Shown here piece after piece: positions 1 to 11,924 of a DNA stretch of 64,000 nucleotides (positions within the stretch are counted from its first letter, which is position 1; each line of letters opens with the position of its first letter). The position numbers were made by a program, and so were the translations under genes. Source of the DNA: Dysidea avara (taxonomy: Eukaryota; Porifera; Demospongiae; Dictyoceratida; Dysideidae); the NCBI RefSeq assembly GCF_963678975.1, contig NC_089276.1, forward strand, positions 25,217,059 to 25,281,058, written 5' to 3'. A model generated the notes under the pieces. It was not told where the DNA came from, made no database searches, and saw only the letters and a program-made list of their open reading frames with translations.

Positions 1-491
1 TCCCAGTCCCAAACAGAAGTTCCAATACCATATAGGCTGAAATTTGAAGGACTGAAAACTTTGTGGAAATGTGTGAATGAAAAGCTATTTTCACATAGTT
101 CCTATCAACAACAAAATCCACGATTATAATTTCACAAAGCTGTCATCACGTGCAGAACTTTGTCCCTCAAACATTTCTGCCTATATGGTATACAGACTAA
201 CAACTTAAACAACAAAATAAAATAAACTTGTAGGGTCTGCCTTTAGCAGACACCTGTAGAAGTGTTCCAGGTAAGTCTTATCATGCTGTTGCTCTGGGGA
301 AGAGACCATGTAAAGTTGTTGGTTAGACTAGAAAACATTAAAGATCTTACCCCACAAAACAGTCTTATCTAGAGAGAGTATGAATAGTTTTGGGTTGAAT
401 TATTACCCAGTAAAGATACCACAGTTACAAATGACCCCAATACAGGTTTAGTCTTCTCAAGACACACCACAATTATTATACTGTAGCTAAC

Positions 492-1984
492 CTTGAAATG
501 TTACCCCAGTACCACTCTGCATCAGTAATTGACATTGGAGAACTAGCTTGTTGTATGGATGCTGTGCTACCACGATGTTGCAAATGTGGAAGCATCCCCC
601 GTTCTGCAGAGCTACCAGATCGAGTCATCAATCTCGGCGGGAGTGGTGGGGGTTGCTGAGCATCATTGCTATTAGTTGCAGGTGGTGCTTGCTGGCCTGA
701 CCCACCAGGGTTCATCACTATGAAAAATGAAAGCTGAATAACACAATTGTTGAAGAGCTACTCACTTAGCTGATATGTTCCAGCAGGGTTTAGGTTAGTT
801 TCCGAGGGTATTTTGGGAAGCATTACACCTCCAGGTGGCCGTGCTGATAGAATAAGAAAATTTATATAAATGATGACAAACACAGAAGTGGATGTATCTT
901 TATTGGTGAGATGTATGAGGTAGGGTACTAGTAGTGGTCATTATATCACATATATAGCCACAATAACCAATTTGTTTCAGTATTATATATTCAGTCAAGG
1001 GACAAAATAATTAGTGTTTTAATCTGTATCAGTTAACTCAAATACAACAGGTTTGGTATGTACTGTATCACAAGATAACAAGCCAATACTGTAATAGTTC
1101 CTAAGTGTCCATTACAGAGAAGCTCCACTACAAATCCGCAGCCATATACATACATACAGGCCTCATTGATACACTGACTCCTTTTTCTACCATGAACTCT
1201 TGGTTACTGAGACACTGTGATGTAACATGCTGACCCTTTCCCACCAAATCTCAGTGTAGGGAATTTTGTTACCATATAACAGGCCCCCATATTATAAATA
1301 TTTAACATTAATGTAGCAGCAATTACTTACAGACAAAACATTACATTACCCTGTGTAGTAACCTAAATAATATATAGTCAAGCATGTAAAAGTAATATCA
1401 TCATCATTAGCACCTTGAGACATTTTGATTCTGTGGTTTTAATCATGTGAACCATATCGGGTTAGCCCAAGTTGAAAGTAACTTGAATGGGGCGTTAGCA
1501 TCTATCTAGAAAGAGTCTATTAATAGCATCCAAAATTTAAAAACATTGTCCCTTCCCTTCAGTAGCAAGTATCATATGCATACAAATTTTCTAGGGGTGC
1601 AATTTTCACAGATTTCACAGTTGCTTGGCTGCCCACAAATTTCATCCTCGAAAATTAACAATTACCATGGTTAGCTCTATGCTTTCTAATAGGTAACTTC
1701 AGTGAAAAGTGTTTCTCGGAAATAAAACCATGAAAATCCTGAAATTTGTCGATCTACGAAAATTATGTACTTCAAAATTTTGGACGTACATGGTACTCTA
1801 TCAACACAACAGGACTCCTATATGGATCTTTTAACCATTCATGCTTTTTTTTTTCATATTTAGCATTTGCAAGAAAAGTTTTCTGTAAATTAGGCATCAC
1901 ACACATATACAAACTAACGTGGCTTCACAGGAGGTGTTAAGTCAGAACTACTGCTTCCTCTCCGGGGAGGCAAAGGAGGAGGCC
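492..1984 (-). CDS. p85-like PI3K regulatory subunit, partial (proline-rich linker and start of first SH2 domain)
   Basis: Three exons join in phase on the minus strand: 1984-1919, 843-766 and 717-492, each with AG acceptor and GT donor. They encode a proline-rich linker with two PPPLPPR motifs (SH3-ligand type). The last exon ends in DAEWYWGNISR, the opening of the p85 N-terminal SH2 domain. That exon stops in phase 2 inside the SH2, the same point and phase as in the complete p85-like gene at 43.7-58.7 kb. The rest of the SH2, the p110-binding coiled coil and the second SH2 should lie left of base 1. No exons 5' of 1984 were recognised, so the N-terminal architecture is unknown. The DAEWYWG start is closer to vertebrate p85 than the second locus (DCGWYWG). 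The product would hold a p110 catalytic subunit and recruit it to phosphotyrosine. The family call rests on the SH2 start plus its proline-rich context. Confidence 0.72.
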
Positions 1985-2156
1985 CTGGACAAAAAAAAAC
2001 ACAAAATAAAACATTTGCATGTGTACTAGGTCCACCACTGAACATCAACTTTACATCATTGACAGTTAAGTATTAAAAGTATACGCATGCACACACACGA
2101 ATGCATACTCACTCCTGTATGCATATATCATACAACACATTAGTACTGTATATTAG

Positions 2157-2206
2157 CAAGAGTTCATAATATAAAAAGACCTCTCTTTTTATATTATGAA
2201 CTCTTG
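2157..2206. repeat. Perfect 23-bp palindrome with 4-bp loop
   Basis: The arm at 2157-2179 (begins CAAGAGTTCATAATAT) is repeated exactly in reverse complement at 2184-2206, with loop CCTC. It lies directly before a family A repeat. The words TATTATGAACTCTTG and near variants recur near 38835 and 24645, so it is probably the end of a small foldback element. Confidence 0.85.
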
Positions 2207-3640
2207 ATATTAGGGAACATGCAAAACTGGGCTCAAAATATCACCCTAAAACCAGCTTCAATTTCTTTACATGACAACTTGGCAGTATTGATTAGGCACA
2301 CAGCCAAGCCCAAAAATGTCTTCTGACCAACCCCAAACCCTTCCAAAAGGTTTCTATGGAAAATTTTTTTTATTAATTCTATTTTATTCTGACTAACTGA
2401 TGCCTTCAGCCAAGCATAACTCGACAATGGATATAGCTACGGGCTTGATTTCTTCACTGTTCAACATCGCTTTGTTATAAGATGTGCCTTTTCACCAATC
2501 GCAGTATGCACAATCATCATAGACTTGCCCTTTGTCCTCCTTTGTGTTCCAGTTCTTTTCGTTAACAATTCCGGCAAGGTGTGGATTTGTGGCTTCCCCA
2601 TGGCTGTGCTGGCCATATTTTCTGTAGCAACTGGATTGATTGCAGAGATGCTTCTCGTACTGTTCTTCATTTGTAACACTGTGTAACAGACAGAAATAGG
2701 TGAAAGCAAAGCGTAATGGCCACTGTTTAATCTTGAGTAGTTGGGGCTCATGCATCGTCTGTATTTTCGTGGTGACTTGATTAATTGCAGAGGTCCTTTT
2801 CTACTGTTCTTCGTTTATAGCACTGTATAATGGGGTGAACATAGCTGATAGTGAAGTGTAATGGCTATTTCACTTTTAAGTCAGTAATTGATATCTGGGA
2901 CATGCGTTCAGACAAAAACATTAACTCTAGCGCTATTAAGGCTGTACCAATACCACATTTTACAGCCGATACCGATATCCGATATTTATTGTCTATTTCC
3001 GATACAGGTTTTCTAATAAACTGATATTAAACATTCAGCCGATACTTAATAATTGTAACCGATATGTATTATTGTGAGATATAACGTAATTACATAGCAT
3101 AATCACTATGGCCGTGTTGAATTTACTAAACATTGCTCACAAACTAAACTTGTCTGTTTTTGGTCAGTATAATTTCAGAGTAGTATCATACAACAAAAAT
3201 GTATTACCAAAAAAATGGTACAAAAAACCCCTTAAAAACGAAAAAAAAATGCATTAACACTTGGAGAATTGAACCCAGGGCAACTCAGTGTAGTCCAGGA
3301 TCTTACCACTTGTCTCTTAAATAATTACCACTTATCTCTTACCACTTGTCTACAAAGTCACTTCAATTAGTTGGGTGCTTTTAATTAGTACATTTACTAG
3401 TACTTACACTACTCAAGTGAAGTAACTGTACTATAGACTTGTAATTGACCGATACCAGATACTCGTAATATCGGTATCGGTACAGCCCTATCCTAAACAC
3501 TATCCTTTCTTTTGATGCGGTATGTGTGGATTCACCAGTCATAATGTTACAAAAAAGTAAACAAGTATAAGGAAAAATTAACCATTTACTTTGTACATGC
3601 TTTCTAGGAAATGACATGTACAATAATTGTGTTTGTGGTT
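2207..3640 (+). repeat. Family A interspersed repeat, copy 1, interrupted by an insertion
   Basis: This copy matches copies near 6300, 8575, 21600, 23090, 25150 and (reversed) 48600. Shared landmarks are 'CCTAAAACCAGC', 'GGCAGTATTG', 'GCCTTCAGMCAAGCGTAAC', 'TGTGTCCCATTC' and 'ATTGATTGCAGAGG'. It is split by the TIR element at 2937-3497. Read on the minus strand, 2751-2461 keeps an open frame with a W-(N/D)-T-K-E-D word also seen in other copies. Confidence 0.8.
2937..3497. mobile_element. TIR element nested in family A copy 1
   Basis: The ends are TAAGGCTGTACCAATACC (2937-2954) and, inverted, GGTATCGGTACAGCCCTA (3473-3490). The interior is rich in CCGATA motifs. It interrupts family A sequence between 'AACTCTAGCGCTAT' and 'AACACTATCC', so the insertion is younger than the repeat. 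The target duplication is weak (GCGCTAT versus ACACTAT if the right end is near 3497). A hAT-like non-autonomous element is the best guess. Confidence 0.6.
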
Positions 3641-3669
3641 AAGAGCTGAGTAACACAGAGACATGCATA

Positions 3670-4861
3670 ATTACCCTTATGAAAATTTGCACACATGCAC
3701 ACGCAAACACACACGCATATTTGCATGCAAATGCATGTAATCAAATGCATGTGTGTGCATGTTAGTATTTGGCCCGATTACACACATACATTTCCAAAGT
3801 TGTTGCATGTAAACGCTTGCATGTGTGCTATTGCATGTGTGCAACTAGTGAGCAGTTTAGCAGTTGAGCGACTGCATGCATGCAGCTTGCAAACGTTGGC
3901 TATTTATTTCATATTTGTATTTCTTTTAAATTTGTAATTCACATCTACAAGAAATGCGTGCAATACAATACAAGTCAGTTACAAGCCACAAACTGTCTGT
4001 TTGACCTCACTGCACACAATTTTTTTCACAAAGATGATCTTTAGTTGAGCTTTGTCCGAAAGCAATGTAGAAATTGATACAGGTTCAAATACTCTCGATC
4101 CCACTTCTTGTCTGCTTTCAATTGTACATTTCTGTAGTCTTTAAATCAAAGGTTAAAAGTTACACTCCCTCATTTTGTTACAGAAAGCAAAGAAGCCATA
4201 ATGAACAGTAGCGGTAGTATTTTATTCATGTTTAGAAATGTTTCTCCACCTGTGACGCACAACTTTCAAGGAGACTCAAGACGCCAACCTCAGCAACTCA
4301 AGGCGCCAACCTCAGCTGTACTTGTAATGTCATGTACTGCTACAACAAGTTTTCTTGTAGAACATCCCATCCCACTAACAAAGACTACTTGTTTTCTTTG
4401 TACAGGTTGTCAATAGTAACAAACAGTTTGGGCGCAAATTTTTAACATTTGTTTGTTCTCATCTGATTGGCTATTTCGTACTGTATACTGCATGTAAGCA
4501 GAAAGAGAACAGACTGCATGTGTGTAATTTGTGAGCAAACTAACCCCCTATTACAGCTAAACTTATGAAAGCAAACTGCAAGCATGCAGTATGTAAACAA
4601 AAAGAGCACAATGCATTGCTATTGTATGAGAACAAAATGCACACGTGCAATATACAAGTAAAAGGATAGCATGAATAATGCTATTGTAAGAAAGCAAATT
4701 GCATATGTGCAATATGATAGCAAAAGAACTCACTAGGTTATTGCTACTGAACTGTATGCATGCAGCAAGTTGTGCTATTGTTTTGCAACCATCTTAAGAA
4801 CACTGCACGCGTGTAGTTGCAAACCGCATACAAGTTGCACACAAAATTTTCATAAGGGTAA
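3670..4861. mobile_element. 1.2-kb TIR element with tandem subterminal units
   Basis: The left end TTACCCTTATGAAAATTTGC (from 3671) matches the inverted right end, AAAATTTTCATAAGGGTAA (ending near 4861). Both ends are flanked by TA, giving CCC...GGG termini with a TA duplication. The interior is full of TGCA-palindromic words. Between about 4560 and 4760 there are three head-to-tail units of roughly 60-70 bp, each containing 'GCTATTGT', 'AGCAAA' and a TGCAnnnnTGCA palindrome. No transposase frame was seen, so it is likely non-autonomous. Confidence 0.65.
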
Positions 4862-6295
4862 CCAAGCAGAGCCAAAAAGCCTAGAGGGATGTCCACGGTA
4901 ACTTAGTAACCACCATCTCTAAATATAGAGACAGCTGCTGGCAAGTTGTTTATAGCATTGCAGTACTAGTAGTCAGTTTAGTTGATAAAAAAATTGTATC
5001 AAGCACCCATGTCCCTGGGCTCCTATGTATGAAGCTTTTGTGCATGTCTGTCTGCACAAGTACAAAATTGTCAGCTAAAGGAAAACTATGGGGGTATAGC
5101 ATATCTCTGTGCAGGGCTTTGCCGTGAAAACTCTTATCATTGCCAGTAGGAAGTACAGTATATGGAAAACAACAAAGTATTTTGACTTGGAATATAGATA
5201 GCAGTGGTGTAGAGGTCACAAAATACTCTGTATCTGTACTGAATCCTCCAGCAAATACTCCCTGTACAAAACTGAAGTATAGCCGCAACTGACTAATGAA
5301 CAAAACATGGTTGTTTAGGAGCCCACTATAGAAGACTCTACAGCAACCAAAAAATCAAACAGACGCTGACCAATTAGTAAGTACCAATACCACAAAGGAA
5401 TGCAAACAGAAAATGAAAACAGGATATTTGTTGCATAAATTATAGTAAGTCAACAATATTGAACTGAAACTGTTGTTCTCCACATAAATGCAAGTAAGGG
5501 GATTAATCTGGGCTGTGATATTTTCTTACAATTGTTTTGTAGTCATAAATCAAATTTCAACTATTAAAGTCATCATGATTATTTTACCATGTAAACTACT
5601 TTCTCTGAAAGACATACATATCTGAAAGACATACATAAGAAGTACAAAGTTTCTTGAAGGTTTGGTCATAATAACTGGAACATAACATTCTTAGAAAAGT
5701 CTTGCAGTACCTTCCTGCCTAAATTGTAAATTCATTTTATGTCCATGGGACATTAACTAGTTAGTATTGGAAGTTTACTATTGGGAAATTAATTAAGCTG
5801 GCTAAATTAAAAACTAAGAGGCCCTCACTGCTATGATACTGGATTGATGTTGACGTCAATATAGAGAATGCTAATGATGCTGCCACTAAGCTCAAGGGAA
5901 TTAAGTGTCCTAGCCTACTACAGAACTCTTTGTTGATATAGTCACTTTCCCAATACTGCTAACTTGGTACATCCCCACCCCCCAAGTAAACATTCTTCAT
6001 CTTTTTACAATCATCTTCTGCATGGACTCTGTGTGAAGGCTACACACGCAGTTTGCTATGAAAATTCATCATCGGTACAAACTCCTTCATCATCGGTACA
6101 AACTCCTTCATCACCACAGCATAAGCAAACCTACTTAACTCTCAAACCAATCTGTGCGCAGAGATAAAACAAAGATTTTCATGGGTATGGCAAACACAAC
6201 GATATTCAGAATTCATTGTTTGGATCTTGCATTTGTAAAGTGCTAATGAGTACTTCTCTGTGTGTATATTGATGGGTTTCTGTCACACATATATA
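4862..6295. other. Intergenic, no recognised gene
   Basis: Nothing with a recognisable product. Two short tandem duplications are present: 'TCTGAAAGACATACATA' twice near 5608-5640 and a 21-bp unit (CATCGGTACAAACTCCTTCAT) twice near 6070-6112. A 117-codon minus-strand frame at 5303-4950 has no recognisable domain. Confidence 0.5.
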
Positions 6296-6299
6296 TATA

Positions 6300-7090
6300 T
6301 AGTACTGTATATTAGGGATCATGAAGGTTTGGTTTGGACTTTTGTGGCCAAAAATATAATCCTAAAAACCAGCCTCACAATACCTTCATGGCGTCATGGC
6401 AGTATTGGTTACAAGCCTAAAAGTACCTTCAGTATGACCTGAGACACTTCCAAATAGTTGTTACTACAAAGTTTTAAAAGCAATTATTTAGTGGGATTTT
6501 CTAATAAGTGACTGCCCGACTAACTGATGCCCTCAGACAAGCGTAACACAATAAACAGCAAAAACAGGCTAGATTTTTTTCACTGTTGAGTGTTTGACAT
6601 CACTTCAGCTCAACAGGTGCCTTTTGACATACTGCAGTACATACAGTGCTACTGTATGTCCTCCCTTGTGTCCCATTTATCTTCGCAGTGTTCACTTGTG
6701 GTAGCGCCGCATGATGGCTTCCTTGTCTGATGGTAATTGTCCCAAGTTTTCCATTGCAACTGGATTGACTGCAGAGGTCATTCTCCTAGTGTTCCTTGTT
6801 TGTAACGCTATATAATGGGCTGGAAATAGCTGAAAACAAAGCGTAATAGCCACTTCAATAATTGATAGCTAGGGTACGTATTCAGACAGAAGCATAAGCC
6901 TGGCATCATTTTAATGTTCTAACTGGGATGTATGAGTTCAAAGTCATAATGATGTTACAAAAAAGAGAGTAAACAAACAAGCATAAGGAAAAATAAAGAA
7001 TTTTCAGTCCAATTAGAATATATTTTAAAAAGTAATGAAAAGGGAGGTCACCTATACCTGAAGATACACTAGCAGACATTTAATCCCTAG
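6300..7090 (+). repeat. Family A interspersed repeat, copy 2
   Basis: Starts near 'AGGGATCATGAAGGTTTGG' and runs to the block 'GGGAGGTCACCTATACCTGAAG' (7034) and 'TTTAATCCCTA' (7080). It has the same internal landmarks as copies 1, 3, 4 and 7. Read on the minus strand it keeps the word KWDTRED. Confidence 0.75.
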
Positions 7091-7685
7091 AATTCTTAAT
7101 TGACCATCCAGTCATAACTGAGATCATATATCAATACACTATTCCAATTAGATTTCCTTTATTAACCTGCAATATATTACCCTTACAGGTATAGAATTAG
7201 AATTATCAAAACCATCACCTCCTTCCTGCATTTATTTTAAGAATCAGTTCATACATGTACATTGGTACACTGGCCAATTCCATACCTATTATATACCTGT
7301 CATGCATGATGTACTATAGCACTCTCTGTCCTTGTTCACATGCACACACGCACGCACGCAAGTGTGCATGCACACACTACACCTAGGCACATTATAAATG
7401 CCTGCAAAGATACTATGCTTCCTAATATACACACAGTGATACATCACTCTAACACATCGCTCACCATTACTCATTGTGAAATACAATCAGTAGTTAAGAA
7501 TATCTCAAGGTCCCTGGTTCAATCCTGAGTTTCAGAAAACAATAGAAACAATGTCATTACCTTTATTTCAAGTACATATATGTGCATCACACATGTACAA
7601 TGCACGTGTACAGTACAACACATATTCAGAAATTTTGTAACAGTGTACAGTGCAGCATGATTTGAAACTTGCAAGTTATGTAATA

Positions 7686-7940
7686 GTTATACCATGGCTG
7701 CGAGGGATTTTGCTGATATATACACCCAAAGCGCGAGGGCCGCAGGCCCGAGGGCTGCGGGTGTATACAGTATGTCAGCAAAATCCCAAGCAGCCATGGT
7801 ACAAGTGATATATATCACTTGGGACGCACTCACCTAATAGGTGAAAGAACTAATGAGAACTCATCCCATTTGTTTTATACAGTAGCATCTGAAGATCGAT
7901 TGTGGTTTTAATAGCGTGGGCTAATAGCCATCAAAACGTT
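7686..7940. repeat. Family B foldback repeat with GC-rich core
   Basis: TACCATGGCTGCGAGGGATTTTGCTGAYATA pairs with its inverted copy ending at 7801, around a GC-rich core containing 'GAGGGCCGCAGGCCCGAGGG'. It is followed by the palindrome AGTGATATATATCACT and, near 7917, 'GCGTGGGCTAATAGCC'. A reversed copy lies at 52865-53090 in an intron of the p85-like gene. Confidence 0.75.
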
Positions 7941-8574
7941 GTCCATACGTTAAAACGTCATTAATACGTTACTATGCTTCAACACGCAATGTTAGAAAAC
8001 TTGCGATTGTGGGATGGAGTTTATATTGTTATCATTTTGTACTAAGTTAAGCCAACTAACTTCGCTATTGGGACAGTAAGTAAGTTATTATATTAAATTA
8101 AGTACTTAGAACTGTAAGTTACTAACCTGTTTCAACGTAGCAGTAGTAGCTTTGCTGTTCCATGGTCTGTTCAAAGGCTGATACGCGGTGGGTAGAAATA
8201 CGCATCCACAATCGCCCAAACAATTATCTTGTGCCTTCATTATCTTTTAGTAACAACCAACTACTCTATCTTAGCCTATGTACTAAGCTTAGCAACCTCT
8301 ACAAAACCGAGTCCCACAATACAAAGCTCTATGTCGCTCAATATAACGAGTCAAAGCGCATCGATTCTTTGAACTGGCTGGGTATCAAAGTCTTTGGCAA
8401 ACCGCTTTCCCATGATATTGCCCGGGCAATATGCGAGTTAAACACCGAGCGGCGCCTTTGAACGCCCACACTAAAGTGGTATATAATAATAATATATCAT
8501 ATCAAAGCCTTAAATATCCTCATATCCCTACAGTTCTTTATTGGAATGTTGCTGTGAAGCCCTCTGTTGATACC

Positions 8575-9240
8575 ATATTTATATACACAGATCATGAAGG
8601 TTTGGGCTTTTCTAGCCAAAAATATTGTCCTAAAACCAGCCTCACAATACCTTTGTGGTGTCTTGGCAGTATTGGTTATGTATAACCAAACCCAGAAGTG
8701 CCTTGAAACACTTCCAAAAAGTTGCTACAAAATTAAGATTTTTATTTTGTGGAATTTTCTACTGACTGCCTGTCAGACTGACTGATGTCTTCTGACAAGT
8801 GTAACTCTGTTTTATGGGGACATAACTTGGGTCCTATTTCTTTGCTGACAGCACAAGGTGTCAATTTATAGTAGCACTACATGATGACTTCCTTACATGA
8901 CAGGAAGTGTCGTTATATGGCAGAGGGTCCTTTTCCTAGTATTTTTTTGTAATGCAGGTTAAACAAAGCTGAAAACGAAGCATAATGGCCACTTTGCAAT
9001 TTCAGTGATATTTGAGTACACATTCAGGTAAAAACAATCATTCTTTCTGTTCTAATGTGACATGCATGAGTTCATACTGTTACAGAAAACAAAATCTAAG
9101 GAAAAATCAAGTTCAAAGAGAGATTACAGAAATAAAAAGCAGTGAAACAAGGGAGGTCACCTACACCTGAAGATGTACTAGTGGACGATTAATCCCTACT
9201 GCAGTCTACCCTTGTTTCACTACTTTTTACTTCTATGATC
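8575..9240 (+). repeat. Family A interspersed repeat, copy 3
   Basis: Contains 'ATCATGAAGGTTTGGGCTTTT', 'CCTAAAACCAGCCTCACAA' and a terminal foldback. GTGAAACAAGGGAGGTCACC (9144) pairs with CCCTTGTTTCACTACTTTTT (9209-9228). The fossil reading frame seen in other copies is degraded here. Confidence 0.75.
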
Positions 9241-10225
9241 CCTAATCAAACTTAAAATTCCTTATACTTGTTTAGTGATGTATTGACTATCTTTGTATAC
9301 ATATAGCTTGGCTGTTTCTGCATAGATGGTATTTGCATGGGTAAGGATTGAATTGGCATGTTATGATTTTCAGTACCATAAAAATACTTCACTTTATTAT
9401 TGTATCACTCAAACAACAATTACACAGAAATAAACATATCTATCAAGTAATTAGCATAGACAAAAATTCATTGACATACACTTATAAACATTGTGAATAT
9501 TTTAATTCAAGCTCTAAAACACTACATTTTTGTTCACATTTCAGTCGACAAAACGCAAGGCACAATAATTAACGTACATACTGTCATGAACGTGCTAAAA
9601 AAATCCGTTCTATTTAAAGCCCATTGTGCCATAGATTTTACGTAGGATCTTCCTTTTACAGCTTTAACTACCTCACCACTAATATCGTATTGCAACTGTT
9701 CAGGTTTACTACTGACATTTAACAACATGAAGAAGAAAGGTTGGCACACTCAATACAATATTCTGGCTGGCGCCATGACTTTAAAGCTATGCAACAACTC
9801 GAACAAATACATTTATCAAAACAGCATCACTTTCAGTACCTGATATGTAGACTGCAGCAAAAGTTAAATTACAACGAACGATGCCTTGTCGCCATTTTTA
9901 AATCATCACATGAGCGAGTTAGTACAAATACTGGTGACCTTACTGTTTCAAGTAAGTTGCTTGCAAATAACGAAACCGTTTGTGATTATGAGCAGTTGAT
10001 TTACTTTCGTTATCGATCGATTAGTGAAGTGTTTGTTTAACAAGGTATGAAATTGGTGCTATGCATGCCCAAGTACGCAGTATATACGTACGTGCATGCA
10101 TGGCTAGCTAGCTATCATTGTCGACTAGTCACTAGTGTACGTATAGTTTTGCACTGTAGAGTTGTTAGTGTAGTTGAGGTGTATGATCATTCATCTTCTG
10201 CATGATGCATAGTCCCACGCTTGGT
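9241..10225. other. Intergenic, no recognised gene
   Basis: No supported feature. Open frames of 71-99 codons on both strands around 9534-10040 overlap each other and have no recognisable domain. The stretch near 10070-10130 is made of short palindromic words (GCATGC, GCTAGC, GTACGTAC). Confidence 0.4.
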
Positions 10226-10229
10226 CTTG

Positions 10230-11048
10230 GCCAGCTGGCTGTTCCACATGATGCGGTAAATCGATGCTGCAATGCCGGCAGACCAAGCGGCAGACTGTAT
10301 AATGCTGTCTGATCTACCGAGCTATGAGTCCAATGCATGGCTGAGGAAATATGCTTTACTTTTCAACGGATGTTATAGCCGGAAAGACCGGTTAGGACAC
10401 TATCCAAATATATTCTCAATGACTACACAAGTAACTACAAAGAAAGGCTTTTGAGACTGAAACTTCTTCCACTGATGTATATTTACGATTTAGCTGACAT
10501 CATGTTTTTTATAAAATCAGTAAAATTTCCATCTGAAAAATTCAACATATTAAACTTTGTAGAATTTATCTCTGGACCCACAAGATCAGCAGGTTACAAA
10601 CTTAGACACATGATAGCATCTAAAAACAGTGTAATGAATTCCTATTTCTACCGTATACCCAGATTGTGGAACAGCTTACCACTAATTGACCTATCCCAAA
10701 CCCTCCTAACTATCAAATTCAAACTCAAGAATTATTTTTGGAATCATTTTGTTAACAATTTTGACAGTAATAACCTATGTACTCCGTGCCCCTGTTCCAA
10801 ATGTTTAAACATTCCAGCTCCTACAAACTATTTTATTCTTTAACTTGTACTCTTTATAGCTACCCTTTGTAATTATTATTTGTAGTTATATAGCTTATTG
10901 TAATTTGTAAGTAATTAATTATGGCTACCAGTGCAAGACACTGGTAGACCTTCAGTTCTGTAATTTAATTGTTATAAGCTCTTAAATATTGTTTAATTTT
11001 GTTTATTGATCTGTACAGTTCTGTAAAGTATTATTAATAATAATAATA
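10230..11048 (+). mobile_element. 5'-truncated non-LTR retrotransposon (LINE), 3' end of the reverse transcriptase ORF plus 3' UTR
   Basis: A frame from about 10395 to 10843 reads as the C-terminal part of a CR1/jockey-type LINE polymerase. It includes KERLLRLKLLPLMYIYDL, then a segment with FRI/YRIPRLWNSLP character, then a Cys-rich tail (CTPCPCSKC). Upstream coding (10272-10454) continues in another frame, so at least one frameshift separates it. The stop near 10841 is followed by a UTR with a perfect hairpin (10925-10933 with 10939-10947) and 'ACCTTCAG'. The element ends in an (AAT)n tail at 11034-11048. It lacks the endonuclease and most of the polymerase and is dead. Confidence 0.8.
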
Positions 11049-11182
11049 TCCGATTGTATCAGTTGCATCCGCTAGTTCTGTACCTCGACTCTGTACAGGA
11101 TGACTAAGTTTGTTCAGTTGTTTTTGTTATTGTTAGCTATTAACACTTTACAGTGAAGGTCTGACAGCAACTCCTTAGGAGT

Positions 11183-11924
11183 AAGGTAAGTGTGGGTAAT
11201 TCCGGACACTTAGATTGTTCTCAACAATGGTGGTAGAATCCCTGGGCCTATAATTTGGTATGCTACAGTGTCCTATGGCCTATCTACAAACCAAAATTGA
11301 AGCGAGTCCGTTATTCCACCTTGAAGTTTGACACGTATTTGTAGCACAATCACGGGTAATTTTGTTCAAAAACTTTGAAAATGTTTATCTAACCAGGCAG
11401 CCCAAGCTCATATTTTCGATTTTCAAAGATTTATATAAAGATCATACTCTCGTCTAATTGCATAATAAAATTCATAAGAATCCATGCAGCACAGGCGGAG
11501 TGGCAGTCGATTTTTCAGCAGCTGCTCGGTTGGAATACAAAGAAAATATTCACGAACTACATAAATTTTAAAAATACGCACTGCTGCTTTCTCCCAAAGG
11601 GTATGAACTTTCTAATTGATTTATAAGCTGCAGATGAGTGGTACTTCAGTCTCCATACTTCAAAGAGGATTGGTATAACCTGTGGAAGGTGCTACTTGCT
11701 TATTATTCGAAGTGTCCGGAATTAGCCGCATGTTGCATTTTTACACGCTGGTAAATTTTGACTCATAACTCCTCAGCAGTTGATTGTATCGAAACGAAAT
11801 ATGTACTGCAGATGCACCATAAGATAGGCTTTAAAAAGATTCCTAGAGTTTGTCTTAACTCGTTGTGAGTGCAGTGTTAGAGCGATTTTACTAAAGAGTT
11901 TCCGGAATTACCCTCATTTACCTT
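11183..11924. mobile_element. TIR element, about 0.74 kb
   Basis: The first 24 bp (11183-11206, AAGGTAAGTGTGGGTAATTC...) match the inverted last 24 bp (11901-11924) with two differences. An extra inverted copy of the left end (AAGTGTCCGGAATTA) occurs inside at 11709-11723. No coding capacity was seen. Confidence 0.6.

Noticed and set aside
4950-5303. 117-codon open frame on the minus strand
   Set aside because: No recognisable domain and no convincing splice partners; it lies among repeats.
8162-8461. 99-codon open frame on the plus strand after the family B repeat
   Set aside because: Composition and context look like repeat sequence, and no domain is visible. A palindrome (ATATTGCCCGGGCAATAT) lies inside it.
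9534-10040. Overlapping open frames on both strands
   Set aside because: They are short and mutually overlapping, with no similarity recognised and no gene structure.
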